A stretch of DNA of 64,000 nt. It comes from a virus. The position numbers were made by a program, and so were the translations under genes. The DNA lies in IMG/VR virus record IMGVR_UViG_3300009506_000003, positions 1 through 64,000 of that record; one strand, 5' to 3'. The notes beneath the pieces were generated by a model that worked only from the letters and a program-made list of their open reading frames with translations, was not told the DNA's origin and did no database searches. Positions 8,103-16,787 of this stretch are shown piece by piece. The stretch's first letter is position 1. The number at the start of each line of letters is the position of its first letter.

Positions 8103-8857
8103 TGGATTTGTGGTCCAGGGAAGGGAAGGAGGAACAGCTACAAGTACTGGCAGAGAAGTGGAAAGACTGTCCAAGATGCGCGCTCGGGGAAGGGAGAGAG
8201 CACGTCGTCTTTGGGCAGGGAAACCCTGACGCCAGGCTCCTGTTCATAGGGGAAGCCCCCGGGGAAGATGAGGACAAGACCGGACTCGCGTTCATCGGAG
8301 AGTCGGGAAACCTCCTCAAGGCCTTGGTCAACAAAGCCGGCCTGGATTGGAACGACATCTACATCACCAACATCGTAGGCTGTCGACCTCCAAAGAACAG
8401 GGATCCAAATACGACCGAACGTGATGCGTGCCTGGAACGTGTTCACACCATCATTTACATCGTGGATCCCTGGATTGTGGTTCCTGTCGGGAAGTTCGCG
8501 TTGAAGTCCCTGGCTCGTGGGAGAGACTGGGCGATCACGGACAACCACGGAGTCGTGTTCAGTAGTCCACACCCAAGCGCCAAGCATTCCGGGGACCGGA
8601 ATAGCGTCGAGGTCATTGGGCACGTGTTCCCTCGAACAGGGGACGACAAAAAGAAGCACATCCTGGAGTACGAGATGATCCCCATCTTGCACCCCGCCTT
8701 CCTGCTCAGAGAGGATGGCTTCGACATTGAGAAGCAAAAGAAGTTCCAAGCTGGGGGTTGGACCAAGCAAACGCTGACCGACCTCCTCAACATCAAAACG
8801 TACCTCAACGCGCTCGAAAAAGAGTACGCGGCGGTGCCTCAGCTCACAGGGAGATAG
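8102..8857 (+). CDS. uracil-DNA glycosylase, family 4-type with iron-sulphur cluster
   Basis: 251 residues from ATG 8102 (overlaps the previous stop). The active-site loop GEAPGEDED (50-58) and the second motif HPAFLL (197-202) fit the UDG superfamily. Cysteines 23, 26, 94 and 110 match the C-x2-C...C-x15-C pattern that binds [4Fe-4S] in family 4 enzymes, which remove uracil from DNA. About 40 extra residues (150-190, His/Asp/Lys-rich) separate the core strands from motif 2. Some large phages keep such enzymes next to replication genes; a replication-linked role rather than plain repair is possible. Confidence 0.88.
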   Translation: MDLWSREGKEEQLQVLAEKWKDCPRCALGEGREHVVFGQGNPDARLLFIGEAPGEDEDKTGLAFIGESGNLLKALVNKAGLDWNDIYITNIVGCRPPKNRDPNTTERDACLERVHTIIYIVDPWIVVPVGKFALKSLARGRDWAITDNHGVVFSSPHPSAKHSGDRNSVEVIGHVFPRTGDDKKKHILEYEMIPILHPAFLLREDGFDIEKQKKFQAGGWTKQTLTDLLNIKTYLNALEKEYAAVPQLTGR

Positions 8858-8859
8858 AC

Positions 8860-9417
8860 ATGCCAAGACCAACCATCAAGACGGGTGGTGCCCCACAGAA
8901 GGAAAAGCCGAAGCCTGCGGGGCTTCCCAAGCCCAGGGCGAAGCCGAAGCCTGACGTGAATGCAGACCTGGCCTCCGCCCAGCGCGCAGTCCAAGAGTTC
9001 GAGACCCAGCACAGGATGCTGGTGGAGATGAAGCAGGATTGGGACAACAACTTCCCAGAAGCCCGACTGGCTCTCGAGGACATCCGTCGTCAAGAGGACA
9101 TGGTCCAAGACGCCATCAAGAAGGCGAAGCCTCTGGTCGCCAAGTGCAAAGAGACTGTTGGGGACTTCAAAGCCCAACGGAAGTTCAGCAAGCCGCACTA
9201 CGACCCGGAAGAGGTCACTCGTCTGGTCACCGAGCTCGAGAACGGGCTGGTCATCTTCGAGGAGATGCTCGACAGTGGCATCGTCAAGGTCATCGACCTG
9301 GACAAGGACGCCGCCCTGGCCTGGTTCGCCCAACGTCCGGACTACTCCGAGGCGTTCAACTCGGCGTTCAAGCCAGAAGAGGAAATGACCACGGCCGTCA
9401 CGGTCCCCAAGGTCTAA
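8860..9417 (+). CDS. coiled-coil protein of unknown function
   Basis: 185 residues, ATG 8860 with GGGAG six bases upstream; an earlier in-frame start would lie inside the glycosylase gene. The first 35 residues are Lys/Pro-rich (KEKPKPAGLPKPRAKPKP) and probably disordered. Residues 40-150 are long charged helices with coiled-coil character. Its first seven residues, MPRPTIK, nearly match those of the RusA-like protein at 20793 (MARPTIK). The replication-operon position suggests an accessory role; no family is recognised. Confidence 0.7.
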   Translation: MPRPTIKTGGAPQKEKPKPAGLPKPRAKPKPDVNADLASAQRAVQEFETQHRMLVEMKQDWDNNFPEARLALEDIRRQEDMVQDAIKKAKPLVAKCKETVGDFKAQRKFSKPHYDPEEVTRLVTELENGLVIFEEMLDSGIVKVIDLDKDAALAWFAQRPDYSEAFNSAFKPEEEMTTAVTVPKV

Positions 9418-9427
9418 GGGGGCTGAC

Positions 9428-9949
9428 ATGACGGAGCCGGTCCTGGAATCAGTCGACGTGACCGGCCTCGACAAAGTCATCCGCTTCAGAGGATGGGAGT
9501 TCGAGGAAGACGGAGTCGGTCACGTCACTACAAGGAACCAAACCAAGCAGGAAGAACTACCGGAGGATTTGATGTCAGCATTAGCAGATACCATTGGCGA
9601 CGGCATGGCGAAGGTCACTGTCGGCGCCGAGCTCGGGCACAGCAAAGAGTACGGCTGTAAGGCCCAAGCATTTGTGAGCATCTCTGTTCACTGCAACAAC
9701 GACGACGGGACCATCGACGAGGTGCAACGGCTCCTCCACGACAAGGCCCGAGCGTTCGCCAACCAAGACCTCGAAGACATGATCGCAGACAGGGATGCCT
9801 TCATGTTGAGAGACAAAAGCCAAGAAGAGAAGCCCGCAGGTAAGCTGGCCCGAACCGGGGATGCAACAAAGCCGCCGGCCAAGGCCAGCCCCAAACCGGG
9901 AGCAAACTCCAAAGGCAAAGTACGGGCCAGACCGAACTTCCGGAGGTGA
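9428..9949 (+). CDS. hypothetical early protein with basic disordered tail
   Basis: 173 residues, ATG 9428 after an AGGGGG ribosome site. Residues 15-125 look like one alpha/beta domain (VIRFRGWEFEEDG, then KAQAFVSISVHCNNDD). The last 45 residues are Lys/Pro/Ala-rich (TKPPAKASPKPGANSKGK) and end in RARPNFRR, a likely flexible nucleic-acid-contacting tail. It sits between a coiled-coil gene and the DnaB-like helicase. Function unknown. Confidence 0.68.
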   Translation: MTEPVLESVDVTGLDKVIRFRGWEFEEDGVGHVTTRNQTKQEELPEDLMSALADTIGDGMAKVTVGAELGHSKEYGCKAQAFVSISVHCNNDDGTIDEVQRLLHDKARAFANQDLEDMIADRDAFMLRDKSQEEKPAGKLARTGDATKPPAKASPKPGANSKGKVRARPNFRR

Positions 9950-9950
9950 C

Positions 9951-10292
9951 ATGTACGTCCGGAGTGAAGGAAGGAACAGCGCCTTCGACGGCGTGATGGC
10001 TGTCGAAGGCAAGTTCACGTTCAGACCTGACGTGGACAAGGTGCCGAACATCGAAGTGCTCTTGTGCTATCTGAACAGCGCAACGCACACGACGTACGGT
10101 ACTTGCCCGTTCACAACCCCGAGCCCGAAGACCATTGAGGCATTCTTGGAGTTTCTCAAGTGCATCGAGCAGGACTTCGGTGAGGTTGTGTTTGAGGGAG
10201 GCGTGCTGACCCCATTTGGGCCTGCCACGTCCCTCACATCGAGTAGAGCAGAGTCAGGCGAGGGTCTTCCCTCTGGCCTGGGAGAGGGGTGA
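9951..10292 (+). CDS. small hypothetical protein upstream of DnaB
   Basis: 113 residues from ATG 9951, with GGAGGTGAC just upstream overlapping the previous gene's end; this ribosome site decides the start over an upstream in-frame one. It has a short alpha/beta pattern (NIEVLLCYLNSATHTTYG, TIEAFLEFLKCIEQDFG) and a Ser/Gly-rich end. It lies four bases before the helicase gene and so may act with it. No family is recognised. Confidence 0.65.
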   Translation: MYVRSEGRNSAFDGVMAVEGKFTFRPDVDKVPNIEVLLCYLNSATHTTYGTCPFTTPSPKTIEAFLEFLKCIEQDFGEVVFEGGVLTPFGPATSLTSSRAESGEGLPSGLGEG

Positions 10293-10295
10293 CAC

Positions 10296-11933
10296 ATGGC
10301 TTCGCTGGAAGACCGGATTCTGTCGCAGATATTGGACTCCGGTACGATGGCGGAGGCCCTTCGGTGCGGACTCAACGAGAAGCTATTCCTCAGCGCAGAA
10401 CCGAGGATGATCTACCGCTTCATTTCTCAGTACTGGTTCAACCCAGCTACGCACGGTACCGTTCCAACCTACGACCGAGTCAGGCGCAGGTGGCCGGGGT
10501 TTGAGCTTGCCCTCCCACCAGAGGGAAAAGATGACCCCATCAAAGTCCTGATTGACGACCTGAAGTTCAGGTCCCTGGAATCTGATGCCAGGGGCATGGT
10601 GGATCTCTTTCAAGAGCTCGTCGAGGATGACCCGGTTGAAGCTGTCAGGACGATGAAAGCCTCACTCGACTCCCTCGACATCGAGCTCAGGTCAGGCGGG
10701 CTCAGTAGGGGTATGGGTCTCGACGACATCCTGGCCATGGCAGAAGAACACTACGAGGGCGCTCAAACAGGTGCCATCTACGGGGTTCCTTGGCCATGGC
10801 AGTGTCTGACGGAGGACACCTTGGGTAAGCGAGGTGGGGATTTCGTGGTCTTCTATGGACGAATGAAGTCCATGAAGACCTGGATCCTGCTGTACTGTGC
10901 TGCGGTAGACTTCTTGAACCACAACAAGCGTGTGCTGGTGTGGTCCAGAGAGATGTCCAAACCAAAGCTGGGCTTGCGCATGGCTACACTGTTGGCGCAA
11001 GTGGACTACCAGCTTTTCAAGAAGGGTCTCCTACCACCCAAGGTACGGGACCGTTGTTTTGATGTTCTCCGGACTCTGGTTCGAAAAGTGTCTATCCGAG
11101 AGATGAGGGAGGGGGCGGGAAGAGGAACCCGCGACCTACTTCTTCTGGCCGGAAAGGATGCCCCCAGAAACCTGGAGGACTTGAAGCGCAAGGTGAATGA
11201 GTTCGAGCCGGACGTCATCTACCTCGACAGCTTCTACCACATGGACACCGCGCGTTCGATGAACGTGAACGTAAGGTGGCAGAGAGTTGCCTGCGTGGCC
11301 GAGGACGTCAAGGCGTACGCTGAAGACGACCACGTGCCTGTCGTTGCAGTTCACCAAGCGAACAGGCTTGGAGAGAAAACGTACGGCAACACCTTGGCGG
11401 ACCTCGCAGACGCGGACGTGATTGCCCGAGAGGCAGACCTCATCATTCGAGTGCTCAAGAGCCCTGGCTACAACGAGCTGGATGAGGAGGAGTACGAAGG
11501 CGAGCTGCAGCGGTTGGTGCGAGATTTGAAGCGCAAGGCTCCCGGCAGACAAAACAGCCGCCTACCCAGCATCAAGCTGGGCAAGAGCGACAAAAGGGCC
11601 GCCAACAAGAAATTGATGGAGCGGCTCACGGCTCAGCTAGATGTCCCCCGAGTCGGTGGGGAGTTGGCTATGGTCCTGGGTGGAAACCGTGAGGGAGTCC
11701 TCGAGGCATTCACCATGAAGGCCATCCCGTCCTACAACTTCGGCATTATCTCAGACCGCCCAGACATGAAGATCATTCGGGATTGGATGAAGGAAGACGA
11801 CAAGTCCAACGACGATGATCCTCCTCGAAAGGCGAAGCCGAAGAAGGAAAAAGAGCGGACGTCAGTGGCGCAGTTTGACGAAGCCCTGACGGACATGGAC
11901 CCGTCAGAGAAAAAGAAGAAGAAGAAAGGATGA
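10296..11933 (+). CDS. dnaB: DnaB-like replicative DNA helicase with non-canonical Walker A
   Basis: 545 residues, ATG 10296. Residues 1-130 resemble the DnaB N-terminal helical domain. The RecA-like motor follows: P-loop GRMKSMKT (188-195), the segment VLVWSREMSK that matches the DnaB 'S-EMS' motif (H1a), Walker B DVIYLDS (306-312) and VVAVHQANR (349-357), matching motif H4. The C-terminal 60 residues are Lys-rich. DnaB unwinds the fork ahead of polymerase and contacts primase; the primase-like gene follows directly. Unusual: the P-loop has Met193 where the consensus GxxxxGK[ST] has Gly. Confidence 0.85.
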   Translation: MASLEDRILSQILDSGTMAEALRCGLNEKLFLSAEPRMIYRFISQYWFNPATHGTVPTYDRVRRRWPGFELALPPEGKDDPIKVLIDDLKFRSLESDARGMVDLFQELVEDDPVEAVRTMKASLDSLDIELRSGGLSRGMGLDDILAMAEEHYEGAQTGAIYGVPWPWQCLTEDTLGKRGGDFVVFYGRMKSMKTWILLYCAAVDFLNHNKRVLVWSREMSKPKLGLRMATLLAQVDYQLFKKGLLPPKVRDRCFDVLRTLVRKVSIREMREGAGRGTRDLLLLAGKDAPRNLEDLKRKVNEFEPDVIYLDSFYHMDTARSMNVNVRWQRVACVAEDVKAYAEDDHVPVVAVHQANRLGEKTYGNTLADLADADVIAREADLIIRVLKSPGYNELDEEEYEGELQRLVRDLKRKAPGRQNSRLPSIKLGKSDKRAANKKLMERLTAQLDVPRVGGELAMVLGGNREGVLEAFTMKAIPSYNFGIISDRPDMKIIRDWMKEDDKSNDDDPPRKAKPKKEKERTSVAQFDEALTDMDPSEKKKKKKG

Positions 11934-12988
11934 TTGGATTAGCAGACCAGATTGCCGAGGAGCACCTACGTCGAGTCAGAATCAAGAGCGACTTCATCTC
12001 CGCAGCCTGCCCGTTCCACAAGGGAGGCCAGGAGTCGAACCCGTCGTTCTGGATCAACCGTCACGTAGGCAACTGGGGCTGTTTTACCTGTGATGCTCAC
12101 GGGGGCGGTCTCAAGTGGCTCCTCAAAGAACTTGGAGTCAGCAGCAGAAAGATAGAGGCACAGCTCGATGAGGCTGAGCGGCAGGCGGAGAAGTACCGGA
12201 AGCTGGATGAAGTCAAAAAGAAGAAGAAGTCCCGCAAGGATTTCAAAGGCGACTTCATCCTTCCGGATGCACTGCTCGGCGTCTACGACTGGATGCCAAT
12301 AGACCTGGTAGAAGAAGGCTTCAAGAAAGAGCTCCTTCGGGAGCACGATGTCGGCTTCGACAGGAATAACAACCGCATCACCTGGCCCATCCGCGACCTG
12401 TACGGGAACCTGGTCGGCATCTCTGGGAGGGCTACCCTCATCGGTGAGGAACCCAAGTACCGGATGTACTCTGGGAAGAGGATCCTCGACGACAAAGAGG
12501 TGCTAGGAGAGCTGGGAGAGTGGTACCCAACGTACTCCAACGAAGGCGTGAGAGACCACTTGTGGCGGCTCGACAAGTGCTGGAATCGCCTGTTGGAGAA
12601 CAAGGATGGAGACGAGCAACTCATCATCGTCGAGGGCTTCAAAGCCGCCCTGTGGATGGTCCAGAACGGTTGGACCAACACGGTAGCCCTGATGGGTGCG
12701 AACATGTCTCCTGCCCAAGAGCGGATTGTCCGCAAGCTCGGGCTGGAAACGTTCGTTTTGCTCGACAACAACAGACCCGGACGGAAAGGAAGCTATCGGA
12801 TCTGTCAGAGGTTGGCTGTAAGCTCGTTCCCAGTTTATGAGGTCTCATATCCGGGGTACCTGGACGATGACGTCCAGCCGGATGACCTCGAGGAAGATGA
12901 GCTCGAAGAAGCTCTGTGTTCAGCTAGACGCATTGGAGGAAAGAAAAATGTCTTACGACGCATGGGACGACAGTCTCGAAGAGGATAG
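11930..12988 (+). CDS. DnaG-type DNA primase
   Basis: 352 residues; ATG overlaps the helicase stop. The zinc-binding module is at 27-54: CPFH and then CFTC (Cys27, His30, Cys51, Cys54). A Toprim-like core follows: IIVEGFKAAL with Glu235, then LDNNRPG (278-284). DnaG-type primases make RNA primers for lagging-strand synthesis. At only 352 residues it has little room for the helicase-binding C-terminal domain of bacterial DnaG. Odd: the usual DxD of Toprim reads D-N-N, so metal binding may differ. The end overlaps the next gene by 41 bases. Confidence 0.85.
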   Translation: MIGLADQIAEEHLRRVRIKSDFISAACPFHKGGQESNPSFWINRHVGNWGCFTCDAHGGGLKWLLKELGVSSRKIEAQLDEAERQAEKYRKLDEVKKKKKSRKDFKGDFILPDALLGVYDWMPIDLVEEGFKKELLREHDVGFDRNNNRITWPIRDLYGNLVGISGRATLIGEEPKYRMYSGKRILDDKEVLGELGEWYPTYSNEGVRDHLWRLDKCWNRLLENKDGDEQLIIVEGFKAALWMVQNGWTNTVALMGANMSPAQERIVRKLGLETFVLLDNNRPGRKGSYRICQRLAVSSFPVYEVSYPGYLDDDVQPDDLEEDELEEALCSARRIGGKKNVLRRMGRQSRRG

Positions 12989-14153
12989 GAAGAGTACACG
13001 TCGCAGCAGCGGCAAGAAGTGGGGGTACCTGTTCCGGTTCACGGATGCCCCGACCAAGATTCACCTGAGCCACCCGGAGCAGCCCTACACCCACCCGAAG
13101 ACGGGCAAGGAGCTTCCGTTCCGTTCTGGCAAGCGGCACTACCTGCCGGGCCGGGGCAAGCGGAAGAAGGGCATGTTTGCCGAGTGCGGGGTAGACGCAG
13201 GAGAGCCCTGCGTGGTTTGCGCCTACAGCAATCCGACCGCCTTCGGTCTGGAGAACGTGGCGCCGGATGCGAGCCTCGCCCAGCATGACGCCAAGGTGTA
13301 CTACGCCGTGGCCGGCTGGATCGAGGAGTGGTACCACCTGGTCGAGTACTACAAGGACGAGAATGACCACAACGCGGGAACGTACACCCAGCGTGAGCGT
13401 TGTCTCGGCCGTGGTTGCGAGTACTGCCAGGATGAGCTCCCCAAGGTCTTCGGCAAGAAGTTCTACACCGAGATCTCCCCGGGGCAGTGGCGCCACAGCA
13501 TCCATGACCTCCACAAGAAGATCGAGAATCGTTACTGCAAGTGCGGTGGGGACATCTTCGTCACCAGCTTCACCTGTGCCGGCTGTGACAAGCTGGTGCT
13601 CGACGTGGCGACCTACTGTGACTGCGGCAGCGACGACGTCTCCATCGACGTGGAGAAGGGAGAGGCACACTGCGGGAAGTGCAACTCCGTGTGGTCCGCA
13701 TTCTACACGGACCACCAGAAGCTCTACGAGGAAAGCCGCGAGGTCTACAAGTGCAAGTGTGGGCACCGCGGGTTCCTGGTTCCCCAGCGCATCTGCTCCA
13801 CCGAGGGCTGTGAGGTCGACCCGTTTGGCGTCTTTGACTGCCAACTCACGGTTCGTACCACCGGCACCAAGAAGGAGAAGCGCCTGGTCATCGACGACTA
13901 CCAAATCCAACCCCCGGATCCGATGCTCTTCGACGAGCAGGCTCAGGGTGGGGATGAGTGGGCGCCGAAGATCGTCGAGGCGTTCAAGAAGCCGCTGGAC
14001 CTCGAGTACTTGCTGCGCCCAGCGAGCACGGCCGAGCAGGCGAAGGAGATCGGGAAACCTGATCCCTTCAACTCTGCCGCCAGGGGCTCCGACAGGTACG
14101 CGCAGTACGACGGGGACGCGGGGGACAGTGACGACGAGGCGTTGACCTCGTAG
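12948..14153 (+). CDS. zinc-rich protein, probable single-stranded-DNA-binding protein
   Basis: 401 residues. ATG 12948 is set by a strong GGAGG eight bases upstream. It has 19 cysteines, mostly paired: 80/88/91, 152/157/160, 197/199/210/213, 224/226/242/245, 269/271/283/288. This implies several zinc ribbons. The tail is acidic (YDGDAGDSDDEALTS), as in SSB and T4 gp32-type proteins, which recruit replication partners through it. The gene lies between primase and DNA polymerase, and its strong ribosome site and regular GC-ending codons suggest abundance. The SSB role is inferred from tail, context and expression, not from a recognised fold. Confidence 0.6.
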   Translation: MSYDAWDDSLEEDRKSTRRSSGKKWGYLFRFTDAPTKIHLSHPEQPYTHPKTGKELPFRSGKRHYLPGRGKRKKGMFAECGVDAGEPCVVCAYSNPTAFGLENVAPDASLAQHDAKVYYAVAGWIEEWYHLVEYYKDENDHNAGTYTQRERCLGRGCEYCQDELPKVFGKKFYTEISPGQWRHSIHDLHKKIENRYCKCGGDIFVTSFTCAGCDKLVLDVATYCDCGSDDVSIDVEKGEAHCGKCNSVWSAFYTDHQKLYEESREVYKCKCGHRGFLVPQRICSTEGCEVDPFGVFDCQLTVRTTGTKKEKRLVIDDYQIQPPDPMLFDEQAQGGDEWAPKIVEAFKKPLDLEYLLRPASTAEQAKEIGKPDPFNSAARGSDRYAQYDGDAGDSDDEALTS

Positions 14154-14158
14154 TCGCC

Positions 14159-14449
14159 ATGGGCTGGACCAAACACCCTGACGCCGTGCAGGCGTATCAG
14201 AGTGGGCGGAAGGAGGCGCTCTCGAGCGTCAGGAAGCTGACCAAAGCGATAAGGCTGGAGCTGCAAAGCCCCGGCGATCTCTACGGCCAGAACCTCCTGG
14301 AGCTCGGGCGCGCTCTCCATACCGACCTCCGAAGATTCATTGCATTCAGGCGTGGGGTGGGCGGCGACGAGGACGTCGACACGCAACCCTACGTCGACCT
14401 CCTCCTGGAGGTTTTCACTCAATTCAAATGGAGCGTGCATGTCCGGTAG
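14159..14449 (+). CDS. small hypothetical protein before DNA polymerase
   Basis: 96 residues, ATG 14159; its end overlaps the polymerase start by 11 bases. It appears all-helical (KEALSSVRKLTKAIRLELQ, then YVDLLLEVFTQFKW). No motif is recognised. The overlap suggests coupling to polymerase translation. Confidence 0.6.
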   Translation: MGWTKHPDAVQAYQSGRKEALSSVRKLTKAIRLELQSPGDLYGQNLLELGRALHTDLRRFIAFRRGVGGDEDVDTQPYVDLLLEVFTQFKWSVHVR

Positions 14450-16787
14450 GACGTTGAACATAGGCCTCGACGGCCGAGTGGGCGTGCCACTTCCAGAATA
14501 CATCAAGACGGATGAGCAAGCTCAGGACCTCCTGCATCTGACTTTGAGGAAGGTGCAGGAGGACCCTGGCGACCTGATCGGGTGGGACACTGAAACGACC
14601 GGCAAGAAGATGCCATTCAAGGTCGGCAACAGGAACCCGCTCGATTGGATGTCCGACACGATCACATTCTGGTCGATGGCCTTCCGCGACCGTGGGGAGT
14701 ACCGAAGGTTCTGCCTGCGGGGTGAGCACTTCCAGTACTTCGCACCACTGCTGGAGAATCCAGACGCATGGTTTGCATGCTGGAACGCCAAGTACGATGC
14801 CCACATCGCGTGGAACATGGGCATCAACATCTGGAATGCCCATATCGTTGACGGTCTGGCTCTAGCTGGACTGCACGACGAGAACAAGCTGCAGCGCGGC
14901 TTGAAGGTCTGTGCACTCCACTGGTGTGGGCTGCCAATGACCAAGTACGCAGACCTGTTCCCGGAGAAGGACATACACGGCAAAAAGATAAAGGAGTTCG
15001 AGACGAGTCTGTACGACCTCCCGCTTGAGCCGGTAGTCGACTACGCCTCGTACGACGCCTTCTGCCACCTGGTCACTGTGGAGTGGGTACGAGACAAGCT
15101 CAAGCAGACGATGATTCAAGAGGGCTACAGCCTCTGGGATTATTTCCTCCGCATGGAGATGAAGATGACCGAGGTGCTCTGGAGGATGGAGCGCCGAGGG
15201 ATGTACCTGGACGAGGAGTACCTGAGGGCAAAGATTCCTGTCATCGAGAAGGAAGTCGAAGCCATCAACAGAGAGATCGCGCGTGTCTCTGGACGTCCCG
15301 ACATCAACATCAACTCAACTCCCCAGCTCACTGACTTCTTTTTCGGGAAGGGCAAGGGTTGCATGGGGTTGAAGCCCGTGAAGATGACCAAAGGTGGGAA
15401 GCCTTCCGTTGACAAGGAAGTGCTCGACCTCCTGGCCAGCTCAGGGATAGACCTGGCGAAGAAGATCGTCCGCCACCGTAGCATCAGCAAAACGAAGAGC
15501 ACCTACCTCGACACGCTGCTGAACTTGTCCGCCTACTACGGGGACAATCGAATCCACCCAGGGTTCAACCAGTTCGGTGCCAAGACAGGTCGGTTCTCTA
15601 CGGACGTTCCCAATTCGCAAAACTTTCCTCGTCCTGACACTGACGAGTTTGGAATACGGAAAGCCTTCATTGCTCCTCCGGGCTACAAGCTCATCGTAGC
15701 CGACTACGAGCAGTTGGAAATGCGGATCATGGCACACATGTCTGGCGACCGCGCCATGATCAAAGCCATCCTGGATGGAATGGACCTTCACTCCTTCACG
15801 GTGTCTCGAATGGTTCCGGGAGTCACCTACGAAGAAGTGGTAGAAGCCAAGAAGGCAAAGGAGCGCACCGACAAGCAGAAGTGGTTGGTGGGTCTTCGGC
15901 AGGACTCCAAAGCCATTGGGTTCGGCATCATCTACGGTGCTGGTCCGCCTCGTATCGCTGAGGCCATCGAGATCTCGGACGAGGACATCCAAGCTCGCAT
16001 CGAGCGTCTCACTCGCGAAGAGATGAAGCTGGACATGATGGTAGAGGAGCACGGGTATCTGTGGCAGGACCCGAAGTGGAAGCGTGACAAGGCTCGAGCC
16101 CTGAGTGGTCGGGTCAAGAGAATGCGACAGCGCAATTCACTTCTGGACGAAGAGGCCGCCGTGATACTGGCTGCTCGTCAGTCAATAGCCAGTGAGAAAA
16201 TCCAAGCGTACTTCGCCACGTTCCCTGGCGTGAAGCAGTACATGCAGGACGTCCCAGAAGAGTGCCGTCAGTCTATGGAGTGGACCGAAGACGGACAGCC
16301 TCGCTTTCCACCCAAGAAGAGCTCGGACCCGGTCACCGCATCGGGAGAGTACGATTGGGACATGGAAGAGTGGCTGCCGGCATCCAAGTTACTCACCCGC
16401 ACTGGTCATCACAAGCCGTTCGGTTTTGTGAAGACACTCTGCGGCCGGTACCGACGGTTGGAGGACATCAACCACACCAACTACGTGTTCAAGTCTGAGG
16501 CCGAACGCCAGGCTGTGAACACGACCATTCAGGGATCCGCTTCTGACATCACTAAGGGTGCCATGCTACGCATCGAACGCGACCGTCGATTGAACATGAT
16601 GGGCGTGGAGATGCTGAACCAAGTCCACGACGAGCTCATCTTGGCAGTTCCGGAAGAGTACGCAGAACAAGCATTGCCTATCGTTGAAGAGTGCATGATG
16701 CACCCCTTCAGAAAAGGCGAGGACCCTCTGCGTGTCCCTATCCCTACAGAGGGCAAAATCGTAGACTCATGGGCCGAAGGCAAATGA
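14439..16787 (+). CDS. polA: family A DNA polymerase with 3'-5' exonuclease domain
   Basis: 782 residues from ATG 14439 (GGAGC just upstream). Proofreading motifs: Exo I WDTET (Asp50, Glu52), Exo II NAKYD (Asp120), Exo III Y202-x3-D206. Polymerase motifs: A VADYEQLEMR (Asp422), B RQDSKAIGFGIIYG (Lys491, Phe495, Tyr499), and C VHDE (729-732). It copies the phage genome. Between motif B and the end of the fingers, residues 510-690 hold an insertion-rich, highly charged region longer than in E. coli Pol I. Motif A has Glu where Pol I has Ser (DYSQIELR). No 5' nuclease domain is present. Both sets of catalytic residues appear intact. Confidence 0.95.
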   Translation: MSGRTLNIGLDGRVGVPLPEYIKTDEQAQDLLHLTLRKVQEDPGDLIGWDTETTGKKMPFKVGNRNPLDWMSDTITFWSMAFRDRGEYRRFCLRGEHFQYFAPLLENPDAWFACWNAKYDAHIAWNMGINIWNAHIVDGLALAGLHDENKLQRGLKVCALHWCGLPMTKYADLFPEKDIHGKKIKEFETSLYDLPLEPVVDYASYDAFCHLVTVEWVRDKLKQTMIQEGYSLWDYFLRMEMKMTEVLWRMERRGMYLDEEYLRAKIPVIEKEVEAINREIARVSGRPDININSTPQLTDFFFGKGKGCMGLKPVKMTKGGKPSVDKEVLDLLASSGIDLAKKIVRHRSISKTKSTYLDTLLNLSAYYGDNRIHPGFNQFGAKTGRFSTDVPNSQNFPRPDTDEFGIRKAFIAPPGYKLIVADYEQLEMRIMAHMSGDRAMIKAILDGMDLHSFTVSRMVPGVTYEEVVEAKKAKERTDKQKWLVGLRQDSKAIGFGIIYGAGPPRIAEAIEISDEDIQARIERLTREEMKLDMMVEEHGYLWQDPKWKRDKARALSGRVKRMRQRNSLLDEEAAVILAARQSIASEKIQAYFATFPGVKQYMQDVPEECRQSMEWTEDGQPRFPPKKSSDPVTASGEYDWDMEEWLPASKLLTRTGHHKPFGFVKTLCGRYRRLEDINHTNYVFKSEAERQAVNTTIQGSASDITKGAMLRIERDRRLNMMGVEMLNQVHDELILAVPEEYAEQALPIVEECMMHPFRKGEDPLRVPIPTEGKIVDSWAEGK

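Noticed and set aside
12924-13910. Minus-strand 328-codon frame opposite the SSB-like gene
   Set aside because: High GC at third positions keeps the opposite strand open. The product is Val/Leu-rich without motifs, while the plus frame has ordered cysteine pairs.
13267-14145. Plus-strand 292-codon Ser/Arg/Thr-rich frame
   Set aside because: It is a +1 shadow of the zinc-rich gene, with skewed composition typical of a shifted frame.
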